Below, one piece after another: positions 36,562 to 44,253 of a stretch of 64,000 nt of DNA. The stretch is from the NCBI RefSeq assembly GCF_004101845.1, contig NZ_CP026116.1, positions 682,001 to 746,000 on the forward strand, in the 5' to 3' direction. The notes below the pieces were generated by a model. The model searched no databases. It was given only the letters and a program-made list of their open reading frames with translations, and was not told where the DNA came from. Position 1 is the first letter of the stretch, and each line of letters begins with the position of its first letter. The DNA is from Latilactobacillus curvatus JCM 1096 = DSM 20019 (GTDB taxonomy: Bacteria > Bacillota > Bacilli > Lactobacillales > Lactobacillaceae). The position numbers and the translations under genes are program-made.

Positions 36562-37679
36562 TTTGGGGACGGTTCACCGTCTCCTTGTGTTACAAAGAAA
36601 CCAGCTTTGGTATCCGCAACTTGTGTATCAAAGCGCATAACACCTGCTAAATATTGGCCATAGATGTCATTGTCCATCCAGCGTAGTGATAATTGTTTGC
36701 GGTCAAAGAACTTAACAGCACGTTTTAAATCGCCAACAAACGCTACTGAATCGCCTTGTTTGCCTAATTGTGTGTCAGGAACAACTGCTACTGGGACATT
36801 ACCACTTAATACTTTGCCAGACGCGCTAGTAATTGAATCTTGCAATAAGTAACGTCCATTATTGTCTTTTAAGGTGTCTAACCAGTTGAAGAAAGTTTGA
36901 GAAGCAATAATTACTTTTGAGTAAGCTGGATCTAAATCAACGTTAAGCATTTTTTTGATGTCGTCGAAAGAACTAATCGTTTTAGCCGTCATTGTCTTAG
37001 TTTTTTCTAAAATAGCGGCGTTAGAAGTATTAATATCCCGTTGTGCCATTTGGTCAGCCACAATACCGTCAACGTTAACTGCATCGTCAATGTCTTCTTG
37101 TGAGATTGCTAAGGCGCCACGACGAGTTTGAATCTTATAATCAACTTTATTGAATTTAGGCTTAGCTAATTCTGGATTCTTTTCTAATTCTTCAACTGTT
37201 GGGAATACTTCACTAACGTTTTCTAAAACTGGGTAAGTCCCACTCATAGTTGTTACTGGAATCACATCAACGAATTGTCGTAAATCAACAACTGTTTTGA
37301 GTTCTTTTTCAGCAGAGTAAACAATATCTTTTGGTAGAATTGCTTCATTATCTACAGTTGTTAAACCTGCGCGAATTTCGCCTTTTGATGCGATATAGTG
37401 GCGTAATAAGTCGCGTTGTTCTGTTGGTTCATCTGTTTTAACTTCTTTTTTAGCGCCTGTTTCAATCTTGCGTTGTTCAGCAATACTCTTTAAATCTGTA
37501 AGTGTGTCACGCTTTTCAGCTAATGCTTTCTTACCGTCGTCTAACGTTTTCTTGAGTGATCGAACTTCTTCAAGTTTGCCGTCTTCCGCAAATTTGTTGG
37601 CTGATTCTAGATCAGTATTGAATTTTGTTTCTAAGTCTCGAATTTCTGCTTCGAGTGCTTTAATTTTTTCGTTTAGCAT
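36555..37679 (-). CDS. Major capsid protein, HK97 fold
   Basis: 374 aa. An N-terminal coiled-coil delta/scaffold region (about 1-100, rich in Lys/Glu) is followed by the HK97 capsid core (about 110-370; KTVVDLRQFVDVIPVTTMSG, ALAISQEDIDDA). The delta region should be removed by the neighbouring protease. The last codons TCC CCA AAA GCG TAA contain the in-phase slippery heptamer C CCA AAA, with an AAGGAG element 13 bases before it and a small inverted repeat between. Confidence 0.93.
   Translation of the reverse strand: MLNEKIKALEAEIRDLETKFNTDLESANKFAEDGKLEEVRSLKKTLDDGKKALAEKRDTLTDLKSIAEQRKIETGAKKEVKTDEPTEQRDLLRHYIASKGEIRAGLTTVDNEAILPKDIVYSAEKELKTVVDLRQFVDVIPVTTMSGTYPVLENVSEVFPTVEELEKNPELAKPKFNKVDYKIQTRRGALAISQEDIDDAVNVDGIVADQMAQRDINTSNAAILEKTKTMTAKTISSFDDIKKMLNVDLDPAYSKVIIASQTFFNWLDTLKDNNGRYLLQDSITSASGKVLSGNVPVAVVPDTQLGKQGDSVAFVGDLKRAVKFFDRKQLSLRWMDNDIYGQYLAGVMRFDTQVADTKAGFFVTQGDGEPSPKA
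36561..36567 (-). promoter_or_regulatory. Programmed -1 frameshift site in the capsid gene
   Basis: Minus-strand heptamer CCCAAAA in the X XXY YYZ phase of the capsid frame, one codon before the stop. AAGGAG (a Shine-Dalgarno-like stimulator, as in dnaX) lies 13 bases upstream. Confidence 0.78.
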
Positions 37680-37715
37680 TTAAATGCCTCCTAATTTTTT
37701 GTACAAAAAAAGAGC

Positions 37716-38267
37716 TTAAATAGTCATAAGCTCCAGTTCTGCTTTTAATTTGTCTAATTCTGATGTCTTTTGTTTAATAAATCGCTGTGCAACCGACACA
37801 TCTGTGTCTTTGTATGCAGGAATTGGAGTAAGAGTAATTTCATACAATTCCCCAATTTTTAAAACATCGCGCCGATACACAGTGCTTGATGTGTCCCACT
37901 TATCTTCGTTAACTGTAAATCCAAAAGAACAGCCTTGAATATTACCATTGCGCACATTCTCGTAGGTATCACGTCCAATACTGGTATCTGGCAAACTTGC
38001 CTTAAAATGTAAGCCAGCATCATCTAGCGTTAACTCAAGCGTATTAGCGATTGTTCGGCAAAGTACCGCGTTATAATCATGGTTAAATAGCATGAACACG
38101 TCTCTTAAATCCACACCATCAAAAGCGTGTGGGTCTACTTTTTCAATAAAGCCGCCCAAATCTTCGCTGTCACGGTTAAAAACTACCGCCGTACCACTTA
38201 CTGTTCTTGTTTCATCATCACTAGCGGTTAGGTCAGTATTAATCGCTCTTGTTTCCAGTTTTGGCAT
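37716..38267 (-). CDS. HK97-family prohead protease
   Basis: 183 aa from ATG 38267 (AAAGGGGGTG 6 bp upstream). N-terminal VSGTAVVFNRDSEDLGGFIE and LFNHDY (catalytic His), later SIGRDTYENVRNGNI(Q)GCSFGF with the catalytic Ser, match the U35 prohead proteases. It cleaves the capsid delta domain. Overlaps the portal gene by 29 bp. Confidence 0.92.
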   Translation of the reverse strand: MPKLETRAINTDLTASDDETRTVSGTAVVFNRDSEDLGGFIEKVDPHAFDGVDLRDVFMLFNHDYNAVLCRTIANTLELTLDDAGLHFKASLPDTSIGRDTYENVRNGNIQGCSFGFTVNEDKWDTSSTVYRRDVLKIGELYEITLTPIPAYKDTDVSVAQRFIKQKTSELDKLKAELELMTI

Positions 38268-39429
38268 TCGTATCACCCCCTTTCAATGTTAAATGTGCCT
38301 CATCAAGTGGGATATAGTTGCTCATCACATAGTAGTGATGCTGGTCGGAATCAGGCTGATAGCCTAAACGTTTGCGATATTCGTCATGATTAATCCCGCC
38401 GTTTTGCCACATTTTGATTGATTCTTCAATATTTGTCTTCGTATCCAATTTGAGTAAGCGACTTACATCGAATTCAAAGTGAAGTTTCAACCTGTCTTTA
38501 AAGTCGAGCAGTTTTACGTTATTTTCCGAGTTAAAAACTGAAAAATAATGATCTAATGAATTTTGAATGTAATCCAAATTCTCTTGAACCACCGAAGTAT
38601 GAGCTGACTCGATTCCTAGTTTTGACGTAGGGATAGAAAATGCCTTAGCAATCTGCTTAGTAGAATATTGGTTCGAATTAATAAGCTTTAAAACAGACGT
38701 GTCAACTTCAATTTGTGTGTAGTCCATCGTAGTATCTAAAACAGTCACACCTGTGTCGTCATTATTTGACGCAATGAACTTATTTTTAATGGCTTTAGCT
38801 GCTTCTGGTGCTAGATCGGCCTTATCAATCTTTAAGGTTCCCCGACTGTGTAGCCCGGAATTGAAAAAATTCATTAGCATCCGGTTACCAGAGTCTTGCA
38901 CTTCAACTTCATTTCTAAGTGAGTGGAGTGGTGAGATACCAACAATCCCATTAGTTGAGAAGTATTTATAGTGCAGAATATCGGCAGCCGCTAATTCGTA
39001 CTCTCGAGCGTCATCATCATTAATCTTGTAAGTTAGAACATCGTTTTCATCTCGGTAAATAGTGACCCATGACGGCTTAATCAACCGCAATTCAAGTGGC
39101 TTACCCTGTTTATCTCGGTAAACACGTGCATAGGCATTCCCTGATAACAATAAGTTGGCAGCTAGCGCGAACTTAAACGTCCAAGCTGTCATCGTCTCAT
39201 TTGGCTTAACGTTCAATAAGTAATTCAAGTCATCAGAAATAACGTTGTCATCATCTCGGATTAACTTAATCGGATTCGTTGCGATGTCCTGCGAAACGAC
39301 TTTAACGGCGGTAAACACATCACTATTTCTTAGACAAGAAATTGATACATAGTTTGGCGATTGTTTACCCGCAATAATGGATTGCATCGTATTATAGTTT
39401 TCGTTGTTCACTGGTTTAAAAAATCCCAT
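38239..39429 (-). CDS. Portal protein, HK97 type
   Basis: 396 aa. Family patterns include CLRNSDVFTAVKVVSQDIA, LLSGNAYARVYRDKQGKP, LHYKYFSTNGIVGISPL and the C-terminal stem helices. Forms the dodecameric DNA channel at one capsid vertex. Follows TerL after a small membrane gene, the standard order. Confidence 0.94.
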   Translation of the reverse strand: MGFFKPVNNENYNTMQSIIAGKQSPNYVSISCLRNSDVFTAVKVVSQDIATNPIKLIRDDDNVISDDLNYLLNVKPNETMTAWTFKFALAANLLLSGNAYARVYRDKQGKPLELRLIKPSWVTIYRDENDVLTYKINDDDAREYELAAADILHYKYFSTNGIVGISPLHSLRNEVEVQDSGNRMLMNFFNSGLHSRGTLKIDKADLAPEAAKAIKNKFIASNNDDTGVTVLDTTMDYTQIEVDTSVLKLINSNQYSTKQIAKAFSIPTSKLGIESAHTSVVQENLDYIQNSLDHYFSVFNSENNVKLLDFKDRLKLHFEFDVSRLLKLDTKTNIEESIKMWQNGGINHDEYRKRLGYQPDSDQHHYYVMSNYIPLDEAHLTLKGGDTNAKTGNKSD

Positions 39430-39433
39430 TTAA

Positions 39434-39598
39434 TCACCCCCTTTCCCGCATTTTAAAAAGCAATAGAGAGAGTGTCAGTAGGGTTGCACCGGTTCCAATC
39501 AATCCCACAGATAGGGAGATTGAGAAGTAACCAATGCATAAAAATAGCACGCCAACAATAAACATAATGACGTGCGCATAATTGTCTAGAAAACTCAC
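39434..39598 (-). CDS. Small membrane protein, DUF1056-like
   Basis: 54 aa from the GTG at 39598 (GGGGAGGTG upstream); longer readings run into the end of terL. Two membrane helices (about 10-27, 30-48). A DUF1056-type gene commonly stands between terL and portal in lactobacillus and lactococcal siphophages. Role unknown. Confidence 0.75.
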   Translation of the reverse strand: MSFLDNYAHVIMFIVGVLFLCIGYFSISLSVGLIGTGATLLTLSLLLFKMRERG

Positions 39599-39611
39599 TA
39601 AGACACCTCCC

Positions 39612-41321
39612 CTAGAACGTGAATTCATTAATGTAAAAATCATTGTCAGCAACATCTGAATTTTTGAAATCGTGTAATACCGCTCGTGTCCATGCATCCA
39701 TACCTGCAGCTAACGGGTCAATCTTATTGCGGTACATTGCTTTATCAATCTGTACAGCATCATTAAGCTGTTTCAGCACCGCATTATTAACCGCAATTTC
39801 TAGCAGCTGATTGCTTGTATGGATAATATTTCTGTCTTGCACGTATTTCCTAAACTGTTTTGTTGGTTCGGACAGCGTTGCGTAGCCTTGCGCAACGTCT
39901 ACCATTTCAAAATCTTTCACTAAATTATTGATGATATTATTGGCAGAATAACGGTCGAAGCAAATATATTTAACATTAAATTGATATTTGTCCACTAACT
40001 GATAAACAAAATCAATAATCTGCTGATCATCAATATTTCCAGTTTCTGCCTCTGATAGCGTCACAAGCCCTTTATTAGCGAGTCGGTCGTATGGAATCTT
40101 ATCCCTGTCAATCTTGTTTTGAAGGCCGCCACGAGTCCCTACGAACGCATGAGAGTCAATGAAGAACTTGTTTTCCTCTTCTAGTGGCACAATCCAGCTA
40201 ACCGCAGATAAGTCCCCAACGCGAGCTAAATCCATGCCAATATAAACATCCTTGTTCATTAAATCTGGTTCGATTTCAATCTCGGTGTCTTTCCAGTCTT
40301 TAATCTTGATGTAGCTTTCAGATGACTCTTGTTGCCACATATTGAAGTATTTGATTAATGCTGGTGGTTGATTATCCTTATCCGTAGCTTCTTGCCATTT
40401 AGCGCGAATATTAGGCAAGAGTTTCTCCTTAACTTTTTCATCAAATAAAATCGGATTGCTTTTAATCCAATTGGCTTCATCGGCAATTTCTGCTTCGTTA
40501 TCTTGCTCATACCACACACAGAAATAGCTTTCATTAGTAATTTTGCCACTTAGAATATCAGTCACATACGGATATTCTTGTGTACAGAACCATGCGTTAA
40601 CCTTCTCTGATACTGTCGAGATAATCATTAATAACGCTTGGCTTTGTTGACCTTGGGACGTTTCTAATACGTCTACAAGCCCGTAATCTGTCGAACGTGA
40701 TTGTTCATCAATGATGCCCAATAATACGTTCAGCCCGTCTAAGCTGTTGTAATCGCTCGATAACGGCATAATATAGCTACCAGAACCATCTTGACGTATT
40801 TCAGATTTAAGTACACTAGTGGCTTTCTTAATGATTTTTGACTTACTTCTAAGTTGTTTCAAGAAGTTAACAATCATGTTATAAACAACCTTAGCTTGTT
40901 GCCGTGTATTGGCTGCGCAATAAATCTGACGATCATACTTAGGTATCTCTTCGTAAAGCAGCATGTAAAGCGCAATTCCAGACACAACAAGTGACTTACC
41001 TTGCTTACGTCCCATTGATATTACTGCTTTTTTAAACCGTCTAAAGCCGGTTTCTTTGTTTTTCCAGCCAAAGAGAGAGCCGACGATAAACTTCTGAAAG
41101 TTAACCAGTTTTAATGGTTTACCATCATCTGGATTAGGTAACATTTCGATGAATTCAATCACACGATTTGCTTTTTTAACGTCAAAAAAATAAGGATAAT
41201 CGCTATCCTTACTATCTGTCAGATTCTTTAAATGTCGTGCGCAGGCTTGAATTGTTTTCTTACCAGCTATAATTTTGCCGTCAACAATTGCTTGCGCATA
41301 TTCTGTCGTATAATCAATCAC
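39612..41321 (-). CDS. Terminase large subunit
   Basis: 569 aa. ATPase motor with Walker A-like GRKQGKSLVVSG (about 100) and Walker B VLLGIIDEQS (about 200); RNase H-like nuclease starting YIGMDLARVGDLSAVSW (about 370). Terminase_1 family. Cuts and pumps DNA into the prohead. Overlaps terS by 8 bp. Confidence 0.95.
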   Translation of the reverse strand: MIDYTTEYAQAIVDGKIIAGKKTIQACARHLKNLTDSKDSDYPYFFDVKKANRVIEFIEMLPNPDDGKPLKLVNFQKFIVGSLFGWKNKETGFRRFKKAVISMGRKQGKSLVVSGIALYMLLYEEIPKYDRQIYCAANTRQQAKVVYNMIVNFLKQLRSKSKIIKKATSVLKSEIRQDGSGSYIMPLSSDYNSLDGLNVLLGIIDEQSRSTDYGLVDVLETSQGQQSQALLMIISTVSEKVNAWFCTQEYPYVTDILSGKITNESYFCVWYEQDNEAEIADEANWIKSNPILFDEKVKEKLLPNIRAKWQEATDKDNQPPALIKYFNMWQQESSESYIKIKDWKDTEIEIEPDLMNKDVYIGMDLARVGDLSAVSWIVPLEEENKFFIDSHAFVGTRGGLQNKIDRDKIPYDRLANKGLVTLSEAETGNIDDQQIIDFVYQLVDKYQFNVKYICFDRYSANNIINNLVKDFEMVDVAQGYATLSEPTKQFRKYVQDRNIIHTSNQLLEIAVNNAVLKQLNDAVQIDKAMYRNKIDPLAAGMDAWTRAVLHDFKNSDVADNDFYINEFTF

Positions 41322-41775
41322 TTAAATCACCGAACTTCGCAAACGGGTCATCAGGTTGTTTGTCAATCTGTGGCACCACAAGCTTCATACGCGAATCGAG
41401 CGTCATGCCCAAACTGCCAGCAGTTGCTCTAATCTCTTTCGACATATCGGTCATAATGTTAACCGATGGGTTCTTCTTGTCTTCGATTAACAAGCCGCGA
41501 TTGTCAACATCTTGAGATGCCATAATGTATTTTGAATAGGCATTGCAGTACAAGCTTAATTGCGTCTGATCTAACTTAGTGATGTGTAATCTCTTTAAAT
41601 CCACAACAACACGCTTATATTCGCGCTTAGCATCGTCGTCCAGCCACTTTGGCGGTGTTGTCGATAATGCCGGGAAGTCGCTTGCCATTAATTCTGATTC
41701 ATTTCTAACGTCTTTCTCATCGTTAGTTAGGTGTTTCTTATTGTTTCCAGTAGGTTTTCTAGGTCTTCCAGCCAT
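41314..41775 (-). CDS. Terminase small subunit, P27 family
   Basis: 153 aa: MAGRPRKPTGNNKKHLT, PPKWLDDDAKREYKRVVVDL, then SLGMTLDSRMKLV, all typical of P27-type small terminases. It recognises the packaging start site. HNH-TerS-TerL order suggests cohesive-end packaging. Confidence 0.93.
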   Translation of the reverse strand: MAGRPRKPTGNNKKHLTNDEKDVRNESELMASDFPALSTTPPKWLDDDAKREYKRVVVDLKRLHITKLDQTQLSLYCNAYSKYIMASQDVDNRGLLIEDKKNPSVNIMTDMSKEIRATAGSLGMTLDSRMKLVVPQIDKQPDDPFAKFGDLSD

Positions 41776-41899
41776 AATTTTCTCCTTTCGAAAAGTTTTG
41801 ATTTAGGGATATTTACGCGAAGAAAGGGGGAGTCCGTTCATTTTCGTTTTTGAACCCTACAGCCCCAAGGGTTGACGGGGTACCTGAAATACAGTCCGG

Positions 41900-42265
41900 C
41901 TACTTTCCCCCGTACCATCTGCCTTTGTAAATTTTTTCGTGACAACTTTTGCACACAGATTCTAAGTTGTTTTCTGAAAGTCTAAGAGACCAATCAACTT
42001 TAGTTTCTATCTTGTGATGAACTGTTGTTGCTTGTGTCACATGATCGTTAGACAAACATATCTCGCACAAAGGTTGTCTAATCAATTGTAGCTCGCGTGC
42101 ATGCTTCCACTCTTTCGAGTGATAGAACTTCAAGTAATCGTGTTGATTAATCTGTCTGTATTTGTTGTACTCTTTCGAAGCGTAGTCACGATGCGCATCA
42201 CAATACTTATCATTAATGCTGATTAAAGTATGACAACCAGCTTTACCACACTCATGACTTAACAT
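41900..42265 (-). CDS. HNH endonuclease (packaging-associated)
   Basis: 121 aa from ATG 42265 (GAGG 9 bp upstream). N-terminal Cys pairs (HECGKAGCH, YCDAH), then HNH core CEIC ... TTVHHKIETKVDWSL ... LESVCKSCHEKIYKGRW. HNH proteins beside terminase genes are required with TerL for cos cleavage in several phages. Confidence 0.92.
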   Translation of the reverse strand: MLSHECGKAGCHTLISINDKYCDAHRDYASKEYNKYRQINQHDYLKFYHSKEWKHARELQLIRQPLCEICLSNDHVTQATTVHHKIETKVDWSLRLSENNLESVCKSCHEKIYKGRWYGGK

Positions 42266-42401
42266 GCTTGCGTGCCTCAACCATATTAACTGTAGACTGG
42301 GTTACCTCGTGTCCGTTAATCATACGCATAAATGCTTTATCGTTGGCATAGATAGTTACCATATCAGCCAGCCAGTTGATGCCTCTAACCTTTCGATACA
42401 T
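42252..42401 (-). CDS. Small phage protein, 49 aa
   Basis: Open frame with ATG at 42399-42401 after GGAG, beginning M-Y-R-K-V-R-G-I-N-W-L-A-D. It overlaps the HNH gene start (14 bp) and the end of the upstream gene (17 bp), an arrangement like the rest of the operon. No family. Confidence 0.55.
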   Translation of the reverse strand: MYRKVRGINWLADMVTIYANDKAFMRMINGHEVTQSTVNMVEARKHVKS

Positions 42402-42630
42402 CACGCATCACTCCAATCTGTGTAATGATTGCTTTACCATATTGTTCCAAGGCTTCTTCAAAGCTAATCTTATTGACCTCAGCATAGTTGCTGGTCATAA
42501 AGTAAAGCAATCGTATGATGACGAACTCAAGCTCGTTAGTCTCAACGCCCTTCGGCACATTGATATTAATCTGTGGGTCAATGCCACGCTTGATAATTTC
42601 ATTGGCGGTTAGTATGTTTCTAGTCTTCAT
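42385..42630 (-). CDS. Hypothetical phage protein, 81 aa
   Basis: ATG at 42630 with GGAGG 6 bp upstream. Helical, contains ININVPKGVETNELEFVIIR. Unknown function; first part of the packaging operon. Confidence 0.72.
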   Translation of the reverse strand: MKTRNILTANEIIKRGIDPQININVPKGVETNELEFVIIRLLYFMTSNYAEVNKISFEEALEQYGKAIITQIGVMRDVSKG

Positions 42631-43207
42631 GTGAGCCCTCCTCAATGGTAATTATTAAACGTTCGGATACCTGTTCGCCTTCAAATGCTAATTTAGCAGT
42701 TGTACATCTGTATCCTAATGATTTAACAACAATCTCCAGTGTGTTTACATTTGTATCAAACATGAGCTCGTCTAGAAATAAAACAATTGCGCCATCCTTT
42801 TTAGCTTCGTTGATACATTCAATTACTTTTTCAATATCTTTAGTGGATCCAAAGAGAGCACGTTTACCATCAGCATTATCGACACTACTTGATTGCATGT
42901 TAGTTTGCCCTTGTTTCATGAGTTGACCATCATGGTTATTTAAATAGGACACTTCAAATTTTCCTTTGTTTTGTCGATTAGCGTCCGCTACGCAGCTAAT
43001 ATCTAAAGTTTCTAATCCCTTAACCTCATCACCATCAATCCAAACTGTAGGGTTATTAATATCATCAAACTCAATTCGTACATACGGCTGCTTCTTGGGT
43101 TGCACAGGTGATGGTGCATGTCCCCGTTCAGGAATCACACCACGATTTCCTCCACAGTGACCAACAGTATTCAATGGTTCTTTGTTACGTTTAAACAAAT
43201 TAAACAT
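42620..43207 (-). CDS. Hypothetical phage protein, 195 aa
   Basis: ATG 43207 is 8 bp after GGAG. Basic N-terminus, then a mixed alpha/beta C-terminal half with GAIVLFLDELMFDTN. No reliable family. Overlaps the downstream gene by 11 bp. Confidence 0.72.
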   Translation of the reverse strand: MFNLFKRNKEPLNTVGHCGGNRGVIPERGHAPSPVQPKKQPYVRIEFDDINNPTVWIDGDEVKGLETLDISCVADANRQNKGKFEVSYLNNHDGQLMKQGQTNMQSSSVDNADGKRALFGSTKDIEKVIECINEAKKDGAIVLFLDELMFDTNVNTLEIVVKSLGYRCTTAKLAFEGEQVSERLIITIEEGSHED

Positions 43208-43212
43208 CAGCA

Positions 43213-43368
43213 TCACTCCTTATTTAATTGCAATAAAATACGCCGCTCATTATCTGAACGACGTTTCTCATCTTTCTTCTTCTGTTTAAGCCACTTCTCT
43301 AACCTAGCATCGGCTTGAGATTGCCAATCAGGCTCTTTCTTGTAGCTGCCTTGATTCATATAATACAT
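43213..43368 (-). CDS. Small basic phage protein, 51 aa
   Basis: ATG at 43366-43368 after GGAGG. Highly charged coiled-coil-like sequence (WLKQKKKDEKRRSDNERR). It fills the gap between two genes with normal operon spacing. Unknown function. Confidence 0.6.
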   Translation of the reverse strand: MYYMNQGSYKKEPDWQSQADARLEKWLKQKKKDEKRRSDNERRILLQLNKE

Positions 43369-43377
43369 GTTGACCTC

Positions 43378-43641
43378 CTAGATAATAAGAGCTTCATTGC
43401 TCTGCTTCTTGTAAGTGTCAACGTACAATTCTGTCTTATCTCCGTTAAACGTGATTTCGTAATACAATCCGTCATCAAGAGTTGTACTTAATAAAGCCTT
43501 GTTGTTTTGTAGCGCCTTTGCCAACCAAACTACATAAACATCGTTGATACCAATTTTATCTTCTCCGTTTTTGAGCACGTGCAGATTGGTTCTATTTACT
43601 ACAGCTGTTTTGCAATAGCTAATAAACTTTTGGTTGTCCAT
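43378..43641 (-). CDS. DUF6275-like phage protein
   Basis: 87 aa; contains DVYVVWLAKALQNNKALLST then GLYYEITFNGDK, the pattern of a small phage family (DUF6275) of unknown role. It is the first protein gene after the structured non-coding locus, with AAGGAGTG before its ATG. Confidence 0.75.
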   Translation of the reverse strand: MDNQKFISYCKTAVVNRTNLHVLKNGEDKIGINDVYVVWLAKALQNNKALLSTTLDDGLYYEITFNGDKTELYVDTYKKQSNEALII

Positions 43642-43667
43642 CTAACTCACTCCTTAATTTATGCATT

Positions 43668-43695
43668 AAAAAAGCCATAACCAACTGGCTATGAC
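43668..43695 (-). terminator. Intrinsic terminator ending the structured RNA locus
   Basis: On the minus strand a 9-bp stem (GTCATAGCC with GGTTATGGC) and AGTT loop are followed by six T. It lies between the last tRNA-like element and the first late protein gene. Confidence 0.8.
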
Positions 43696-43706
43696 TTAAC
43701 TATTAA

Positions 43707-43787
43707 TATCGCAGGTGTGGATTTGCACCACACAACTACCGACGACCCCGGCCGGCTCATTGCGTCTACCTATTCCGCCACTGCGAT
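43707..43787 (-). tRNA. tRNA-like element A (Leu-like body, no normal anticodon arm)
   Basis: 81 nt. Acceptor ATCGCAG/CTGCGAT is perfect (7 bp). The D-arm GCG...CGC with GGAATAGGTAGA resembles tRNA-Leu. The T-stem is 6 bp with loop TGCAAAT (G at position 55 instead of U). The 27 nt between D and T arms give no stem at the canonical place; a displaced 5-bp stem (CCGGC/GTCGG) with a 7-nt loop lacks U33. Isotype undetermined; either a tRNA-derived RNA or a pseudogene. Confidence 0.55.
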
Positions 43788-43843
43788 AGGTTGGGGTTTT
43801 ATAATCAGCATGATCTAGAATACTGATAACCCATAAATAAAAT

Positions 43844-43883
43844 CACCACATCAGGACGTACCTGCCGATTTAACGGTGTGGTG
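43844..43883 (-). ncRNA. Compact three-way-junction RNA element
   Basis: Outer stem CACCACA (43844-43850) with TGTGGTG (43877-43883); two inner hairpins, CAGG/CCTG (loop ACGTA) and CCG/CGG (loop ATTTAA). Only one base at the junction is unpaired. It stands between tRNA-like elements A and B. Confidence 0.5.
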
Positions 43884-43900
43884 GGCTTGACATTTGTCAA

Positions 43901-43983
43901 TATCCTAGCCACCGACTCGAACGGTGGATTACCAGTTGCGCCTAAAGGAGGATTTGCATGCTTTACCGTTAAGCTACTAGGAT
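43901..43983 (-). tRNA. tRNA-like element B (anticodon region carries CCTCCTTT)
   Basis: 83 nt. Acceptor ATCCTAG/CTAGGAT perfect; T8, A9; D-arm GCTT/AAGC; T-arm a 6-bp stem with canonical loop TTCGAGT. The 32 nt between the arms form no 5-bp/7-nt anticodon arm; they contain CCTCCTTT, identical to the anti-Shine-Dalgarno tail of 16S rRNA. 7+6 bp acceptor/T stacking differs from the usual 7+5. Isotype undetermined. Confidence 0.55.
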
Positions 43984-44039
43984 TACGCCGTTAAACAAAA
44001 CAAAGGTGATCCAAATGTTAAGTTTTTGCGACGCTTTTA

Positions 44040-44069
44040 ACTATCTCAACCGAGGTTAGACCAGATAGT
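44040..44069 (-). ncRNA. Hairpin between tRNA-like elements B and C
   Basis: ACTATCT (44040-44046) pairs with AGATAGT (44063-44069); an inner AAC/GTT extension closes a small loop. No T run follows on either strand, so it is not an intrinsic terminator. Confidence 0.45.
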
Positions 44070-44101
44070 CTTGGTTTAAACTTGCTAGCTTCTCGGACCA
44101 A

Positions 44102-44179
44102 TATCCTAGCCGGGACTCGAACCCGAATCGTGACCGCAGGTGCACTTCCGCGCCGCTCTATCAATTAAGCTACTAGGAC
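44102..44179 (-). tRNA. tRNA-like element C (8-nt anticodon loop)
   Basis: 78 nt. Acceptor GTCCTAG/CTAGGAT (one G-T), T8, A9, D-arm GCTT/GAGC, T-arm 5 bp with loop TTCGAGT: all canonical. The anticodon stem can be CGCGG/CTGCG but the loop is 8 nt (AAGTGCAC) without U33 in place, and the variable region is 8 nt. Acceptor ends and flanks match element B, so B and C share ancestry. Isotype undetermined. Confidence 0.6.
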
Positions 44180-44182
44180 CAT

Positions 44183-44239
44183 GCCCGCATTCGATAAGCG
44201 AAACACAAGGAATCTCCTTCCTCGTGTATTCTTACGGGC
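44183..44239 (-). ncRNA. Three-way-junction RNA element at the 5' end of the locus
   Basis: Outer stem GCCCG (44183-44187) with CGGGC (44235-44239) encloses a strong 10-bp hairpin (ACACAAGGAA with TTCCTCGTGT) and a small TTCG/CGAA hairpin. It lies just inside the predicted transcript start. Confidence 0.45.
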
Positions 44240-44253
44240 AACTATTTGATAAT

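Noticed and set aside
43707..44179. Calling the three cloverleaf-like sequences ordinary tRNAs with assigned amino acids
   Set aside because: No normal anticodon loop with U33 could be built in any of them, so no isotype is given.
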